Source: Cyprinodon diabolis (lineage: Eukaryota > Chordata > Actinopteri > Cyprinodontiformes > Cyprinodontidae). Taken from it: 64,000 nucleotides of DNA. A model generated the notes under the pieces. That model saw only the letters and a program-made list of their open reading frames with translations. It was not told the origin of the DNA and made no database searches. Below are positions 38,341 through 50,403 of the stretch, piece after piece; position 1 is the stretch's first letter; the number at the start of each line of letters is the position of its first letter. The DNA lies in contig CM060072.1 of assembly GCA_030533445.1 (NCBI GenBank), positions 16,685,267 to 16,749,266 of the forward strand, given 5' to 3'. The position numbers and the translations under genes are program-made.

Positions 38341-41300
38341 ACTAAACCTTTAATACAAGCTTTCAAAGTAATGACCTCAAGGCCATAGATCTAAACATGC
38401 AGTAATGGCAGGAATATTCTGTGCTTGTAAAAATCAAGTGCATGAAAGCAAAGAGAATTCCTTTTTTAATTACTGAGCCATGCGAGTATGTGAGAACAAG
38501 TAGCCCTATGACTGCATTCCACTGGCACAAGATCACTGACTGCAGTTTGCAGTATGATGGGAAGATGTGTTCAATGTTTGCATCACTTCCAGGCTCATAG
38601 ATCATAATAGGGGTACTATTTTTGACTAAATCCAAAAAAGTACTGCTTATTCCTTCAAGCATTTTTGGCATCAGAGCTGGTTCAATAATCCTCCAAGTTT
38701 CTAACTTAAAACTCCAAAGTAAGTTGACGATATGCAAAGGCAACCCGACTTTTTCTAGAACAAGTTGAAGGCTTCTAAATAGAGTTCTTAGAGAAGTAGA
38801 ACTTAACTGCCCTCTCAAACACTGAGCTAATCTCAGTTACAGTATAGTGCATTCAGACAAACCTGTGCTGGACATCAAAAATGCTAAAATGCCAAAACCT
38901 GGACACTGGAACGAACTTGATGATGCTTTGATATGCTTCATAATCTCATATGCTGACTGCTCTGCAGAAGAGATCACAGCTTGCATGTAGTGTCTGTCTC
39001 CCAGACAACTCCTGGATTAACTTTTCTTATTGCACAATGATCTGCATCAAGTCTACAAGAATATGGGGCAGATTAAAAAGCTAATGCATTTATGTCACCA
39101 TAAATTGAGCATCGAATGCTCAGACACCCTGATGCTGAGAAGCTCTAATGCTGGGATGCCTGGAAGCTGGTATACCAGAACACACAGCTCCCGATGATCA
39201 GATGTGCATAGGATCTCTCAAAGCTGGTCAACAGTGTCTAGCATAGACTTTGCATGTACATTCAGATGCTCTGACACACGTAAAGCATTTGGTCTGAACA
39301 CATTGTTAGACCCGCCTGAGCTACATAGCGCCGTACGTTATCTTGGCTATTTTGTCCCCCGATGAAATCTACAAGAATACGCTCTTCCCAAAACTTTGAC
39401 CCCATTTCTGAAGTCAAGACCTGAACTTTAGTTCATGTAGAGGTTGCAGGCATATCTAATGACAAGGAAATATTAAACCCAGAGAAGCTGTTGCTATCCA
39501 TTTTAACAGGATCACAATATAGAAAACCTAAGAAAATTATTTTATCATCAATTTGGCCTTATTTCACAAGAGATTTGTGAAATCTGATATGTAAGCCATC
39601 TGCATTTCTTTGAAGTCAATGACAAAATTTGTGTTTGTTTACAGCAAAAGCAGATGTTCAGGAGTATTGAACAATCTCAGATTCCGACCATGCCTTCATG
39701 TTACAGCAAAGGCAGTTGCACTGTTTCAAAGAAAATATATTCTTTGCTGTCTGCAATCAGTTGCCATGGGGACAAGTAAGATCTTTATAATTATAGACCG
39801 ACGGACCGTTTTATTAACAGAAAGAGGAGGTGAAAGTGTCGGCCAGTATCAGCCATGGCATTGAAGTTTTTAGAGGAGGCATGTTTCATCCATTTCATTT
39901 ATGTTTTAATAGTGCTTTTACCCAAAGTGCACTTAAGGTTTATGTTCAGAGAGTTCTTTATGTTTTAGCACAGATAGACCATAGTGCAGCTCAGAATGCA
40001 ATAAAGGGAAAAGTCTCTAATCTTGTAGATGCAGGAATACATTTTGGATCACAGTCTACTCAAAGGAAGGTAAATTTTGAACATAAGTATCTCACAGACT
40101 GAGGGGGGGGAGAATAAGTGCCTGTGACACTTCTGACAGGATTGGTTAGTTAACATTGAGGATTCTTTGACGACTTTGAAGATCTGGAGCGGAAAGAGAT
40201 CCAAACAGGTCGGGTGGGAAAGGATTTAGTTTCAACCACCAATCTGACTGATGAAATCCGCTCTGTAATGTTCTGATTCCCACACTGTCCAAGCCTCTCG
40301 TCTCTACTAAAATGATAAAGCCGCCTTCTTTCAAAAGAGTATTCACTAATGAGAACCTTTTTAAGACGATGTCTTTGCCTGATAAAGTGATCAAACACAG
40401 TAACAGTCACTGTTTAAATCTCCTAAAAGTTTTACAATAATAAATGCTGAATAGTGATAAGACAAACTTGTCCTAAAATGATCATAATTAGTTATTAATT
40501 TGATTTTTTTCTCTTTTTTTGCTCGGGTGCTCTCAAGTTCCCTAAAATAGATTAATTGAATAGAGACTAAAGTTATCTGGAATCAGAGATAAAGGCCATA
40601 ATTTAGGGTTTTTTCCAGACTCACATTTGCAGAGTTCGCAGTCTTGAAAATACTTCAAATTACTTTTATATGTTTATTATACCAATACATCAGCCTTTGG
40701 AAATGGAACCCATAAAAAAAACCATCTAATAATTAAAAGTGAAAAACCAAGATGCATGAATAGAGAAAAACAATATATCTATATATCTGTATAGACTTTG
40801 AAATGGATGGAATGTCACACATTCATCAGAATAATTGGATTAATAGATGGATTAAAGGTATAAATAAAGAGATGATATATATGGATAAATACATAAAATA
40901 CATAAAAGCCCAGATAGAGATATTTTTGGCTAATTTGTTTACCCATTCCAGTTAGAAACAGCGAGGTGGTCTGTTGGTCATGATCCTTTCACATCAGTCC
41001 CTTCCTCATTATCTGATTGCCACAATAGACAATAACTATAAGCAAAATTCTACAATGAAAAAGATCACAATGCTTTGGCTACACAACAAAGCAAAAATTC
41101 GCTTTCACACCAGCAAGTACACCAACTACCAGACATCGTCTGCTTAAAGGCATCCTTTTATCACACAGTGTATTAACTGTCTACCACCTGTTTTACAACA
41201 AGCTGCATCAGTTTAGGCGGTCAGGCCCAGCAGGCTGAATACAGTATGTCTGTGTTTATCTGAGAGCAAATTGGTTGTCACCATCTTGCTGTGTGAACAA

Positions 41301-43050
41301 CAAACACCCAAAATCACAAAACGTCTGTGCCTAAAAAGCACCAGCAATCTAACTTAGACCAACATTATGCCTTACAAAAGGTTAAAGGAAGAATTTAAGA
41401 TTATAAATGTATGACCACACCTTAGGCAAATTTATCTAAGCAGAAGCAATTTACTGCATAAGTCATCCTAAAGTCTAAGATTCAGAGAAATCCAATTTTT
41501 TTGCCATTTGTGACTAAACTGCCAACTGCAGGTACTCAAGTGAGTTCACCAGAACGTTTTCTTATAAACTTTCAATGAGATAAAGACACAATATTTCAAG
41601 GAAAACTTCTGATTGTTAAAAAAATGTTTTAATTCTGTTTTATATACTTAATTAAATCAATTGGATTTAATCCACTTTATTCAAACACAATTCAATGAAA
41701 CTGTGAGAAAAGAGAACAAGGTCAATTAAAGAAATTAGAGAAGTAGATTTGGAAAAGAAAAAAAAATATTTTGCATGTTTCCATTCTAGACTAAAGCACT
41801 TTGTGTCATTCTTCCTGCCTGTGGAGCGACAAGCTGACTGATTATGTTTTTGACTTCCCTTAAGGATGGTTTTAAGTAAAAGTGTGTGTCGCCGGCTGCA
41901 GACTGCCTTCATCCTACGGCATCATGGTTATAGGTGCTCAGCTGCAGCTGTCCATCTTCTCTGGTGGCTATTAAACGATAGCATTTGTATGGACGCTGCT
42001 GTGTTGGTTGTGAGCCTGCCACAATTTAGAACAACAATTTTTATGCTAAGTGCCAATCGGTCATGTTGTACCCTCCCAGAGACGTGATGGAGAAAACAGA
42101 CAAAAGAGGTGGCTGTGCAAATGCAGAGGAGCAGGAAAAGGATTGTGACACATAGATATAGGCTAAATTATCAGAAAATTTAATTATTGGAATATCAAAA
42201 CAAAAACAGAGAAAGAGAGAAGTTGGCCACTATAGAGATAAAAAAAGAGGACTTAAAAATATTAATTCTTTATAACCAGATTTAATGGAAGTATAAAACA
42301 TAACTGTCAATAAAGATGTATGCATATATGTATGAATTTGTAAATATCAATCAATAAACATGAATAAATATAAGTGTTGCACTTGTCACCTCATACATAC
42401 TGGACATGTGACATTAGAAGTTCCATCTGTGAGATGACAGGTTTAGAAAGTCCAAATACAAGCTATAAATGTCAAACATTCAAGTACAAATCACACATTT
42501 TGGAGTATGAACCTATTATTCCTGGTAACCTGTTTCACTCATTACCAGTTGGTGGCAATAATTAACCTAAAGGCTGTTCACTAGTCACAAGGAAACCAAA
42601 GAAATAGGAAGAGGACAAAAACAAAGCTGTTGTCATATCTTTGTCTTCAAAGCATGCAAAGTGTAATACGGTAAAAATCAATCGACAGTTGGGTTTTTGT
42701 CCCCTTGCTCGTGTCGCTTTCTCTCCTTTAAAGGCAAATGATGAGCAACCTTCAGTGCATCACCACCACCAAGTTGTTAGGAGTGGGAAGTATAACAGCA
42801 TCATCAGGGGTTATGGATTGATACTCGTATATCTTTTACTTGCACTTGTAAATTATTAACCTGTACTTGCAAAATTATAACTTCGTAATCTGCATTAACA
42901 ACCTCTGAACCTTTGTTCTCAAAGATGAAACATATGGGACCTAGTTAGAAAAGTGTAATACATCCATTCTGAGTAGAGAGAGAAATTATTAGGTGTGGAT
43001 ATTCAGGATTTTCAGTTGTGAGATTAATCAGCTAACCTAGCTAAATTAAG
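38341..43050. other. Intron 1 DNA with one long unexplained open frame
   Basis: It includes a 151-codon minus-strand open frame (38818-38363) with protein-like composition but no recognised domain. The rest is AT-rich. The plus-strand frame at 39830-40102 (90 codons) has no recognisable features. Confidence 0.4.
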
Positions 43051-43269
43051 TCTGAGGCCGGTACTACGAAGCGAAACCCAACCTAGTGGGATTACTCCCA
43101 GCCTATCCAATACAACCAATCCACAGAAATGGCAATCAGGATCAGATATAACACAATCAACTTGCTAATTCAATTCAGCTTGAACTTATCATGAACCTGT
43201 GCACCTATATGTGCATGTACAAACGGGCGGGTTCAAGGTTGCTGACCAATGACAATTATGAGTGTAGAC

Positions 43270-43560
43270 GGGAGAGCTCAGAATTTCTCCTGTGAGGAAG
43301 AAAAACTAATTTTACAGAAATACGAAGAGAAACAGTCTAAATGAAATGTCTAACTTGGTGTCATGAAGGAGACGCCAAACAGCGTGGCAAAGGATTGCTG
43401 ACTGGGTAAAAGAGCAAAGAATGCACCAGTATCATTTAACACAGACTGCATCCGAATTACTGCACTGCATATTAATTGTGTTTCCCTCTGGAGTGAAGAG
43501 GACTTGGGGGCAGATAAAAATAAAACAAAGAACCATAATTTACTCTGGTTATTTGGACTT
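43270..43560 (+). pseudogene. Harbinger Myb-like accessory protein, broken
   Basis: Two frames must be combined. The first gives NFSCEEEKLILQKYEEKQ (about 43280-43340). After a frameshift the second gives RRRQTAWQRIADWVKEQ (43370-43420) and, further on, VKRTWGQIKIKQRTI (43490-43545). This order (acidic E-E-E-K helix, AWQ-x-IAD-x-V, then KRTW-x-Q-x-K) is that of the Myb/SANT-like DNA-binding protein encoded next to the transposase in PIF/Harbinger transposons. There it recruits transposase to the element ends. At least one frameshift and stop codons make this copy non-functional. Confidence 0.65.
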
Positions 43561-43704
43561 TTTAATTCAATAATGGGCTAAAATAAAGCTGGAAGCTGAT
43601 GCCACAGTTGCATCTTATTAATGGATGAAATCATTCCGATTTCCGAGCAGTGTGGGAATATTTTCTTTATAATAAATATATAATAATAATCCCAGACCTA
43701 AATG

Positions 43705-44085
43705 AAGTTGGTCCCCCTACCTTCTTCAAATCAAACAAAATTGGTCTCAAACGGTTGTGCTACGTTATAAAAGGGGGGGTTGACCTTTTGACCCTTAACC
43801 TTTCATAAATATTTTCAAAGTCAAACAGCACAAACAACAATTTTTGCTACACAAACCAGCAAAAACTGAGTCGAATTAATTTACACCCATTCCGTCTGAT
43901 TTGAAGAACATTGGTGGTGTGTGGGTGTGTGGGTGGGTGGGTGTGTGTGTGGTTGGGTGGGGTAGAAACATTTCTTTATATCTTTAAAATGATACCAGTA
44001 CAAACAAACATTTTTGCTGCACAAACGTAACATAAATATTTGACACCAATTTTGTCTGATTTGAAAAAGGTGGGGGGGGCAACTT
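43705..44085. mobile_element. Nested element with long inverted repeats and an internal extra copy
   Basis: 43705-43744 (beginning AAGTTGGTCCCCCTACCTTC) is an inverted match of 44046-44085 (ending AAGGTGGGGGGGGCAACTT). Similarity continues inward for about 20 more bases ('ggtctcaaacg…gctacgtt' against 'aacgtaac…tttgacacc'). A third, direct-oriented copy of the right module lies at about 43840-43915 ('ttgctacacaaac…gtctgatttgaagaacattgg'). A GT-rich tract (43918-43962) separates the last two copies. No coding capacity; class unknown. Confidence 0.65.
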
Positions 44086-44625
44086 CCTGCAGGTCTGTCG
44101 AAGTGGCAGCCCCTGAAAACCTTTTTAAACTTATTAAAATAATTGTCAATCTGATTCAAAGGATCACAATTTGTGCTTTGATTTTTATCATATATTTTAA
44201 CGTAATATCATATATCAATTATACAAGAAACAAGTTAATGCCAAAGTCTACAAGGATATTATACAAAGGGGAAACAAACACAGAATAGTAAAAGCTTATG
44301 TCAAAAAGGAGGCAAAGAAAAAATAAATGATTCAGTTTGATATTATAGTTGTTTTTTGTGATGTTGTTTTGCTGATTTTCTTTTTACGCTTTGTGTTAAA
44401 TTGGGTCTCCTATAAAAGGGCACATCATAGTTTCTTGAACAGCTTATTGGCTGTTCGGTGGAGCATTTACTTTGTTTCAGATCAATCCTGAAAGCTAGCC
44501 TAACCCGATGCAGGTTTGCCGTTCAAATTTTGTTACCATGGTGAATAACCTCTAAATGAATTAACCTAGCTTCGTTTGTCCCGCTAACTCAATAATCCTG
44601 CTTCATTGTAAATGCCTCAGCCCAA

Positions 44626-47422
44626 ATCTAAGCTTGAGCATGATAATTAGCCCTCATCAGTGGAACACAGGAAATAAGATTCACTGTGACAACGGTGATA
44701 AAATAAGAGGCCCGATGGAGTGCATTTCTTGCCAATGGAACTTGGAATATAATGACAATATATGGATATATGGACAATAATTAAAAACAGTTTTTAAACA
44801 AAAAGCTATACTGTTCCTGCTTCAAAATAAGGGCATTTAACATGGCAGAGACAAGCCAATGCATCAGAGGGTCTTGATAAATAAATCTAGGTATAACCCA
44901 TTATGCAAGAATGACTAAGCAGCTAATCCAGTTATAATGTAAAAAAGTTATATTTGGTAAGGTCCAGTTATAGCTGTTGTTATGATTGTCTTCTTACAAC
45001 TAAATCATGCCTTTTTAAACAAATGCACCTGATATAAAAAAATAAGTTAAACCTTATTATTTAATATGAAAAATAACAGACTTGCAAGTTGCTTCGAAAT
45101 AGCTATATAGTGTGTATTTACAAAATGACATGCTATATAAACATGCTTATTCAAAAAAGGAAACCTAAATAAGCATTAAAAAATGGATCATAAACTTTAC
45201 TTTAGTGTTTGAGTGGTGAATGTGATTGCCATCAATGTGAATAGATATAAAATGTAAAATGTAATACCAACTCAATTATGGCCTTCTCTGATAGCTGCAG
45301 TTCTGTGGACTTTTACTCTAATTCATCTTTTTTTGTGACATTTCCTGACACCACAAAACTGTGTTGGCAGGAAACAATTCAGTGAATTAAATTACTCTTC
45401 AAATGTTTATGGAGTTTTCCTATCTACAAAGCTCTGCTGTAAAATATAATTGAACACAACCTCAGCTATTCAATGAAAAAAGAGAAGAAAAAAAAACTAC
45501 ATAAAGCTTCAAACCCCAGTCTGGATTAGAGCCTCTGTGTCCCAAGCAGCAGGAAGGGAAACCTACCTTTTTTTCGTTGTTGTGTCACATAAGGGATCTG
45601 CTGACTTTATTTTATTGGGACAGATTATTAAATCCTTGACAGTGATGCTCAAAAATCTATGACTGAATAAAAAATGAATATTATTATGTGGAATGTAATG
45701 AACATTTTATACATTCTTTTATATTTGCAAGCTCCAGCACAAGAACTGCTGTAAATAACTACTCTGTGTAGTATTGGTCAATCAATTGAATTTATTTCTC
45801 CAACACTTTGATTGCTCCATCAAACAGAGTGTACAGTAAGAGTGAATATTTTCCACCAAAAGTCAAAATGAACTAAATTATTGTCTGAATCTGTAACACT
45901 TGCCACCAAACTTGTACGAACGCACTTCCACTGTAGATAAAAAAAAAAAAAACTGAACTGAATTGAATAGAATAGCCTTGTCTACTGATAATTGTCAAAT
46001 GATAACCAGAGTAAGCCATCAAACATCTTTATACTCCTCTTATAATTAGCTAAAACTGTACTGTTTGTCACCAGATCAAACAAATCACCAGATCACAATT
46101 TTCCATAATCTAATTTTAGAACATTAGTTACAAAAATCAAACAGCCTACACAACACTTTCATTGCTCCAATCTGCCTGAAATTGGACAACTGATCATAAA
46201 GGCCAAACAATATGTCCAACTCTCCAAGACTGCCTTGATCAAATATTAGTCTGTTTAGCTGTAAAAAGGCTTTCTGTAAATAATAACGAGAAATAGAAAC
46301 TCAATAAGATAGAATGGAGCTTCCTCTGAATCATTTCCCGCTTGCATTAATTTCGTTTTGTTAGAGTTAATAACTTCAGATTTCCCAGTTCACATCAACA
46401 TGATGCCATCATGGTAGGAGTTTTGGATGAACCCAAAAACATACAGGTAGGCTGAGGCTAAATTGTGGGTTGAACTTTTAAGGTCTCAAGAAAATTTCTT
46501 AGGAAACACAGGGTTGTTTGTTTGGCTTGGCAAAGCCTGGCAGAACAGAATTACAGAACATGCTAGCAGTATTCAACCGTGTAGGATGAAAGGCTGATCG
46601 CCAGTGATCTGACTTGGATGATTAGTGACAATGAAAAACAAGAAAGGGTTGAGCTAAACATGACCAAACTAATTGCACAGAGAACAAAACAAACCATAAC
46701 TGAACTAGTACAAAACTACTGTAAATATCAAACAAATTAAACCAGACATGAAACAAACTAAAATAAATCAATGGGACTAAGCATTAAACTCAAGAGCATG
46801 AAAAAAACGTTTTATGGTGATCATATATATTGTAAAAAATAAATAAATAAATAAAAAAGTAGAGGAAGCTATTAGAAAGTCCAAAACCCTAAATTGTCAG
46901 AGTTGGTGGATGTTGTTGTGTTTTCTTCATTTTTAATGCTGAAGTAGATGGTAAAATAACACAAATCCAGAAATAACAAGCTGTGTTCTTTGTAACCAAA
47001 AACTATGGAGCCGCTCTGGAGGTGTATACTGTATATGGGGGACAGAACCAAGAATGGGCTAATAAGCTGATATAAAGCAGGTGTGGATAGAAGTAAGTAG
47101 ATAGGAGCTCCGGGAAAGGAGACAGGCACGAGGGGGCAACAGAGAGTAACTGTAAAACAAGACTGCTTAAATATAACCCAAAATGGAAAAGAAACCAATG
47201 ACCAACAACAATATGACAAATAACTGAAAACTCAATAAGAAACTTAAACAGAAGTCCACGAAGGGCAGAATCATGACACAAATAGCTCCAAATCATTCTG
47301 TAACACATATTTTTCTCAAAACAACAAGTACGTTATTGAAAGGTACATTTAAATATACATGTAATGGGGACACCTTTACTTTCCCATCTTCGGGCTCATA
47401 ACATTTTTGGTGTACCAATATA
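44626..47422. other. Intron 1 DNA, no gene recognised
   Basis: AT-rich. An AAATAAATAAATAA tail-like run near 46838-46858 may mark an old retroposon. Overlapping minus-strand frames at 46872-47308 (115 and 101 codons) have no recognisable domain. Confidence 0.45.
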
Positions 47423-48643
47423 CACTCACCGGCCACTTTATTAGGTGCACCTGTCCAACTGCTCGTTAGCACTTAATTTCTAAGCAGCCAATCACATGGC
47501 GGCAACTCAGTGCATTTAGGCATGTAGACATGGTCAAGACAATCTCCTGCAGTTCAAACCGAGCATCAGTATGGGGAAGACAGGTGATTTGAGTGACTTT
47601 GAACGTGGCATGATTGTTGGTGCCAGAAGGGCTGGTCTGAGTATTTCAGAAACTGCTGATCTACTGGGATTTTCACGCACAACCATCTCTAGGGTTTACA
47701 GAGAATGGTCCGAAAAAGAAAAAACATCCAGTGAGCGGCAGTTCTGTGGGCGGAAATGCCTTGTTGATGCCAGAGGTCAGAGGAGAATGGCCAGACTGGT
47801 TTGAGCTGATAGAAGGGCAACAGTGACTCAAATAACCACCCGTTACAACCAAGGTGGGCAGAAGAGTATCTCTGAACGCACAGTACGTCGAACTTTGAGG
47901 CAGATGGGCTACAGCAGCAGAAGACCACACCGGGTGCCACTCCTTTCAGCTAAGAACAGGAAACTGAGGCTACAATTTGCACAAGCTCATCGAAATTGGA
48001 CAATAGAAGATTGGAAAAACGTTGCCTGGTCTGATGAGTCTCGATTTCTGCTGCGACATTCGGATGGTAGGGTCAGAATTTGGCGTCTACAACATGAAAG
48101 CATGGATCCATCCTGCCTTGTATCAACGGTTCAGGCTGGTGGTGGTGGTGTCATGGTGTGGGGAATATTTTCTTGGCACACTTTGGGCCCCTTGGTACCA
48201 ATTGAGCATTGTTGCAACGCCACAGCCTACCTGAGTATTGTTGCTGACCATGTCCATCCCTTTATGACCACAATGTACCCAACTTCTGATGGCTACTTTC
48301 AGCAGGATAATGCGCCATGTCATAAAGCTGGAATCATCTCAGACTGGTTTCTTGAACATGACAATGAGTTCACTGTACTCAAATGGCCTCCACAGTCACC
48401 AGATCTCAATCCAATAGAGCATCTTTGGGATGTGGTGGAACGGGAGATTCGCATCATGGATGTGCATTCGACAAATCTGCGGCAACTGTGTGATGCCATC
48501 ATGTCAATATGGACCAAACTACCTGAGGAATGCTTCCAGCACCTTGTTGAATCTATGCCACGAAGAATTGAGGCAGTTCTGAAGGCAAAAGGGGGTCCAA
48601 CCCGTTACTAGCATGGGGTACCTAATAAAGTGGCCGGTGAGTG
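47423..48643 (+). mobile_element. Tc1-type transposon, near-complete (1221 bp)
   Basis: Terminal inverted repeats begin CACTCACCGGCCACTTTATT on the left (47423). The right end at 48643 is the matching reverse complement for at least 24 bp. Both ends abut TA (47421-47422 and 48644-48645), the target duplication of Tc1/mariner elements. The single transposase gene fills the interior. The well-matched ends and almost open frame indicate a recent insertion relative to the other Tc1 remnants here. Transposase direction is opposite to the proposed sgcd transcript, within intron 1. Confidence 0.95.
47571..48611 (+). pseudogene. Tc1-like transposase with DD36E triad, one nonsense codon
   Basis: The reading frame spans 347 codons including its terminal stop and is interrupted only by TGA at 47802-47804. 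The stop follows QRRMARLV and precedes ADRRATVTQ. Codon 1 at 47571 starts an N-terminal helix-turn-helix region (LSISETADLLGFSRTTISRV). The catalytic part is intact: Asp in WSDESRF (48033-48035), Asp in QQDNAPCH, and Glu in LNPIEHLWD. I count 36 residues between the second Asp and the Glu, two more than the DD34E of classical Tc1; DD36E is the spacing reported for the Incomer group. The protein would bind the terminal repeats and cut and paste the element. TGA at this place is what a CpG transition of CGA (Arg) would produce, so decay is minimal. A product starting at the in-frame ATG at 47823 would keep the catalytic domain but lose most of the DNA-binding domain. Confidence 0.93.
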
Positions 48644-48645
48644 TA

Positions 48646-50248
48646 AGGTGTCTTTATGTAAGAGTTTCTTGTTTTTCCAAACTCCTGGGAAGAGATTTTT
48701 TGGAGACAAAAACTTGTGTCTTTCAAAAAACATAGTAATTATAAATATTTTTTTAGATTTTTGATGATCTTTGGTTATCAAATAAATTAATTTAATTGCA
48801 AAAAAGTTAAATATCCTGTCCCAAGGCATTTCACTGTGTCCTTTCCCTTTAACTGTTCCTTTATCTTTACAATTTGGGATAAAATTTTCAAGCTAAATTA
48901 AATTTTCTAAGGGATGATATGAATGCTGCTAGCCCTTTGAAAGTTCTTTCATGCCAAATTTGTCATTCTTGAAATATGTGATCATTAAAAAAAAAAGATA
49001 GAAATGAAGGTATTTTATTTCTTTTATAGGAAAAGAAATGGGAACATTACGGGAAGTCTTTCTAACCGGCTCCGTTTCTGACCCCAGGCATTCATTTATT
49101 TTTATTTTTTTTTGCAGGTGAAATGTTCAGGGTAAAATGGACTATTTGGTTTCAATCACTTGAAATAAAAGGAGGGATTTCAATCTGAGAATCACCAGTG
49201 ATTTTCAAAAGACATGACAGCTCAAGCTAAAAATTATCAACCACACACATAGAGCAGCAATTTGGGGTTGCTCAAACTGCTCAACACAGAATGCACAGTC
49301 ACACTGTGAGAAACGCTAGCAATTAGCAAAACAAGCCAATTTGCATTGAACAAACATTCATCTGCCAATCAGACCTCTAACCAGATCACAACTTTCATTA
49401 CCTCGTTTTGTTCTGCTGAGGAGTTAATTGCAGTCATTTAAACCTTAAAACGTCTGACAGATTTACATTGTGAGTAAAAGAAAAGCCTTTAGTGTGACTT
49501 TTGTAAGAATGAAATGATATGTCATGTTTTTATTTTGTGATTGCAGGAACTTGTACTGAGTGTAATACATGATAACACTGGACTGGAATGAATTAAGAAA
49601 CACTCATTAACCAAATGGCTAGTGTTTAGTGATACAAGATGAGAAAAATAACTGCTACTGTTAATTAATTCCTCTGCTCAGATATTTATTAAGGAAAGGG
49701 ATCATTTTTAAGCAGAAAAATTTTACTAAAATCCAATTAGATCTGTGTCTCCATTTGATTAGCCTCCCCAATTTACAAATAGTGTATTTTACCAGCTTGT
49801 TGTGTTAAATAAATAGGAAATGCCCCTAGATGAAATACTTGATGAAGCAAAGAAGCTTCATCAGGAAGCATAATTTACTCTTACATTAAATCAGATGTTT
49901 TATTTCTGTGTTGCTCATTAAAAGACACAAACGTTACTGAAAACATAACAATTAACATGAAGAACTTTATCAGCAGATGAAGGCTCTTGTTAGCTTATGC
50001 TTACATTAAGATAATGACCTCCAGTAAAAACCTGGCTTAGCCCCCCACTAGTCTAAACTAACTAATTTTCACACACTGCATTAGACCTGTTTTTCAAAAC
50101 TGATTACTATAAAGGCTCAGCTATTAAAACAGACAATTATGCACAATAAAGATGATGCTATAGCTGTTACAAATTTATGTTACTGTAGCCTAACATACTG
50201 CAACTTACTGTATTTCGTGGTAATGCAAAATTAATAAAGTAGAAATAA
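48646..50248. other. Intron 1 DNA, no gene recognised
   Basis: AT-rich sequence with homopolymer runs and no recognisable repeat or exon. Confidence 0.45.
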
Positions 50249-50306
50249 ACTTTATTGTCATTACACTATCACAAGTAGGCTACAAAGCAAGGAAATGTAG
50301 TTTGCA

Positions 50307-50308
<2 letters not shown>
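50249..50308 (-). repeat. Retroposon 3' tail fragment
   Basis: On the minus strand the text reads through 'cctacttgtgatagtgtaat' to 'gacaataaagtttatttc'. It is closely similar to the tail of the SINE at 51496-51706. This fragment runs into the (TA)n tract and the hAT insertion. The related unit may resume at about 51366 ('gtgggtttataatacaggat'). Confidence 0.55.

Positions 50309-50400
<92 letters not shown>
50309..50400. repeat. (TA)n microsatellite, about 90 bp
   Basis: TA dinucleotides broken only by CACACA at 50341-50346. It directly abuts the left end of the hAT element. The open frame crossing it is a repeat artefact. Confidence 0.95.

Positions 50401-50403
<3 letters not shown>

Larger units (their letters stand above)
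43051..44625. mobile_element. PIF/Harbinger-type transposon remnant
   Basis: The left end 'tctgaggccggtactacgaa' + 'gcg' resembles, and inversely matches in part, the right end '…cctgcttcattgtaaatgcctcag' (CTGAGGC…GCCTCAG edges, with a shared ACGAAGC/ATGAAGC core). GGCCGGTACTACGAAGC is the stereotyped terminus of fish Harbinger elements. The left part carries a broken Myb-like accessory gene. No DDE transposase is readable. A different short element is nested inside (43705-44085). The boundaries are approximate because the right end has diverged. Confidence 0.65.

Noticed and set aside
46872..47308. Overlapping minus-strand frames of 115 and 101 codons
   Set aside because: Two frames over the same DNA with no recognisable motif or splice signals; most likely chance.
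48123..48517. Minus-strand frames inside the Tc1 element
   Set aside because: Shadows of the plus-strand transposase gene.
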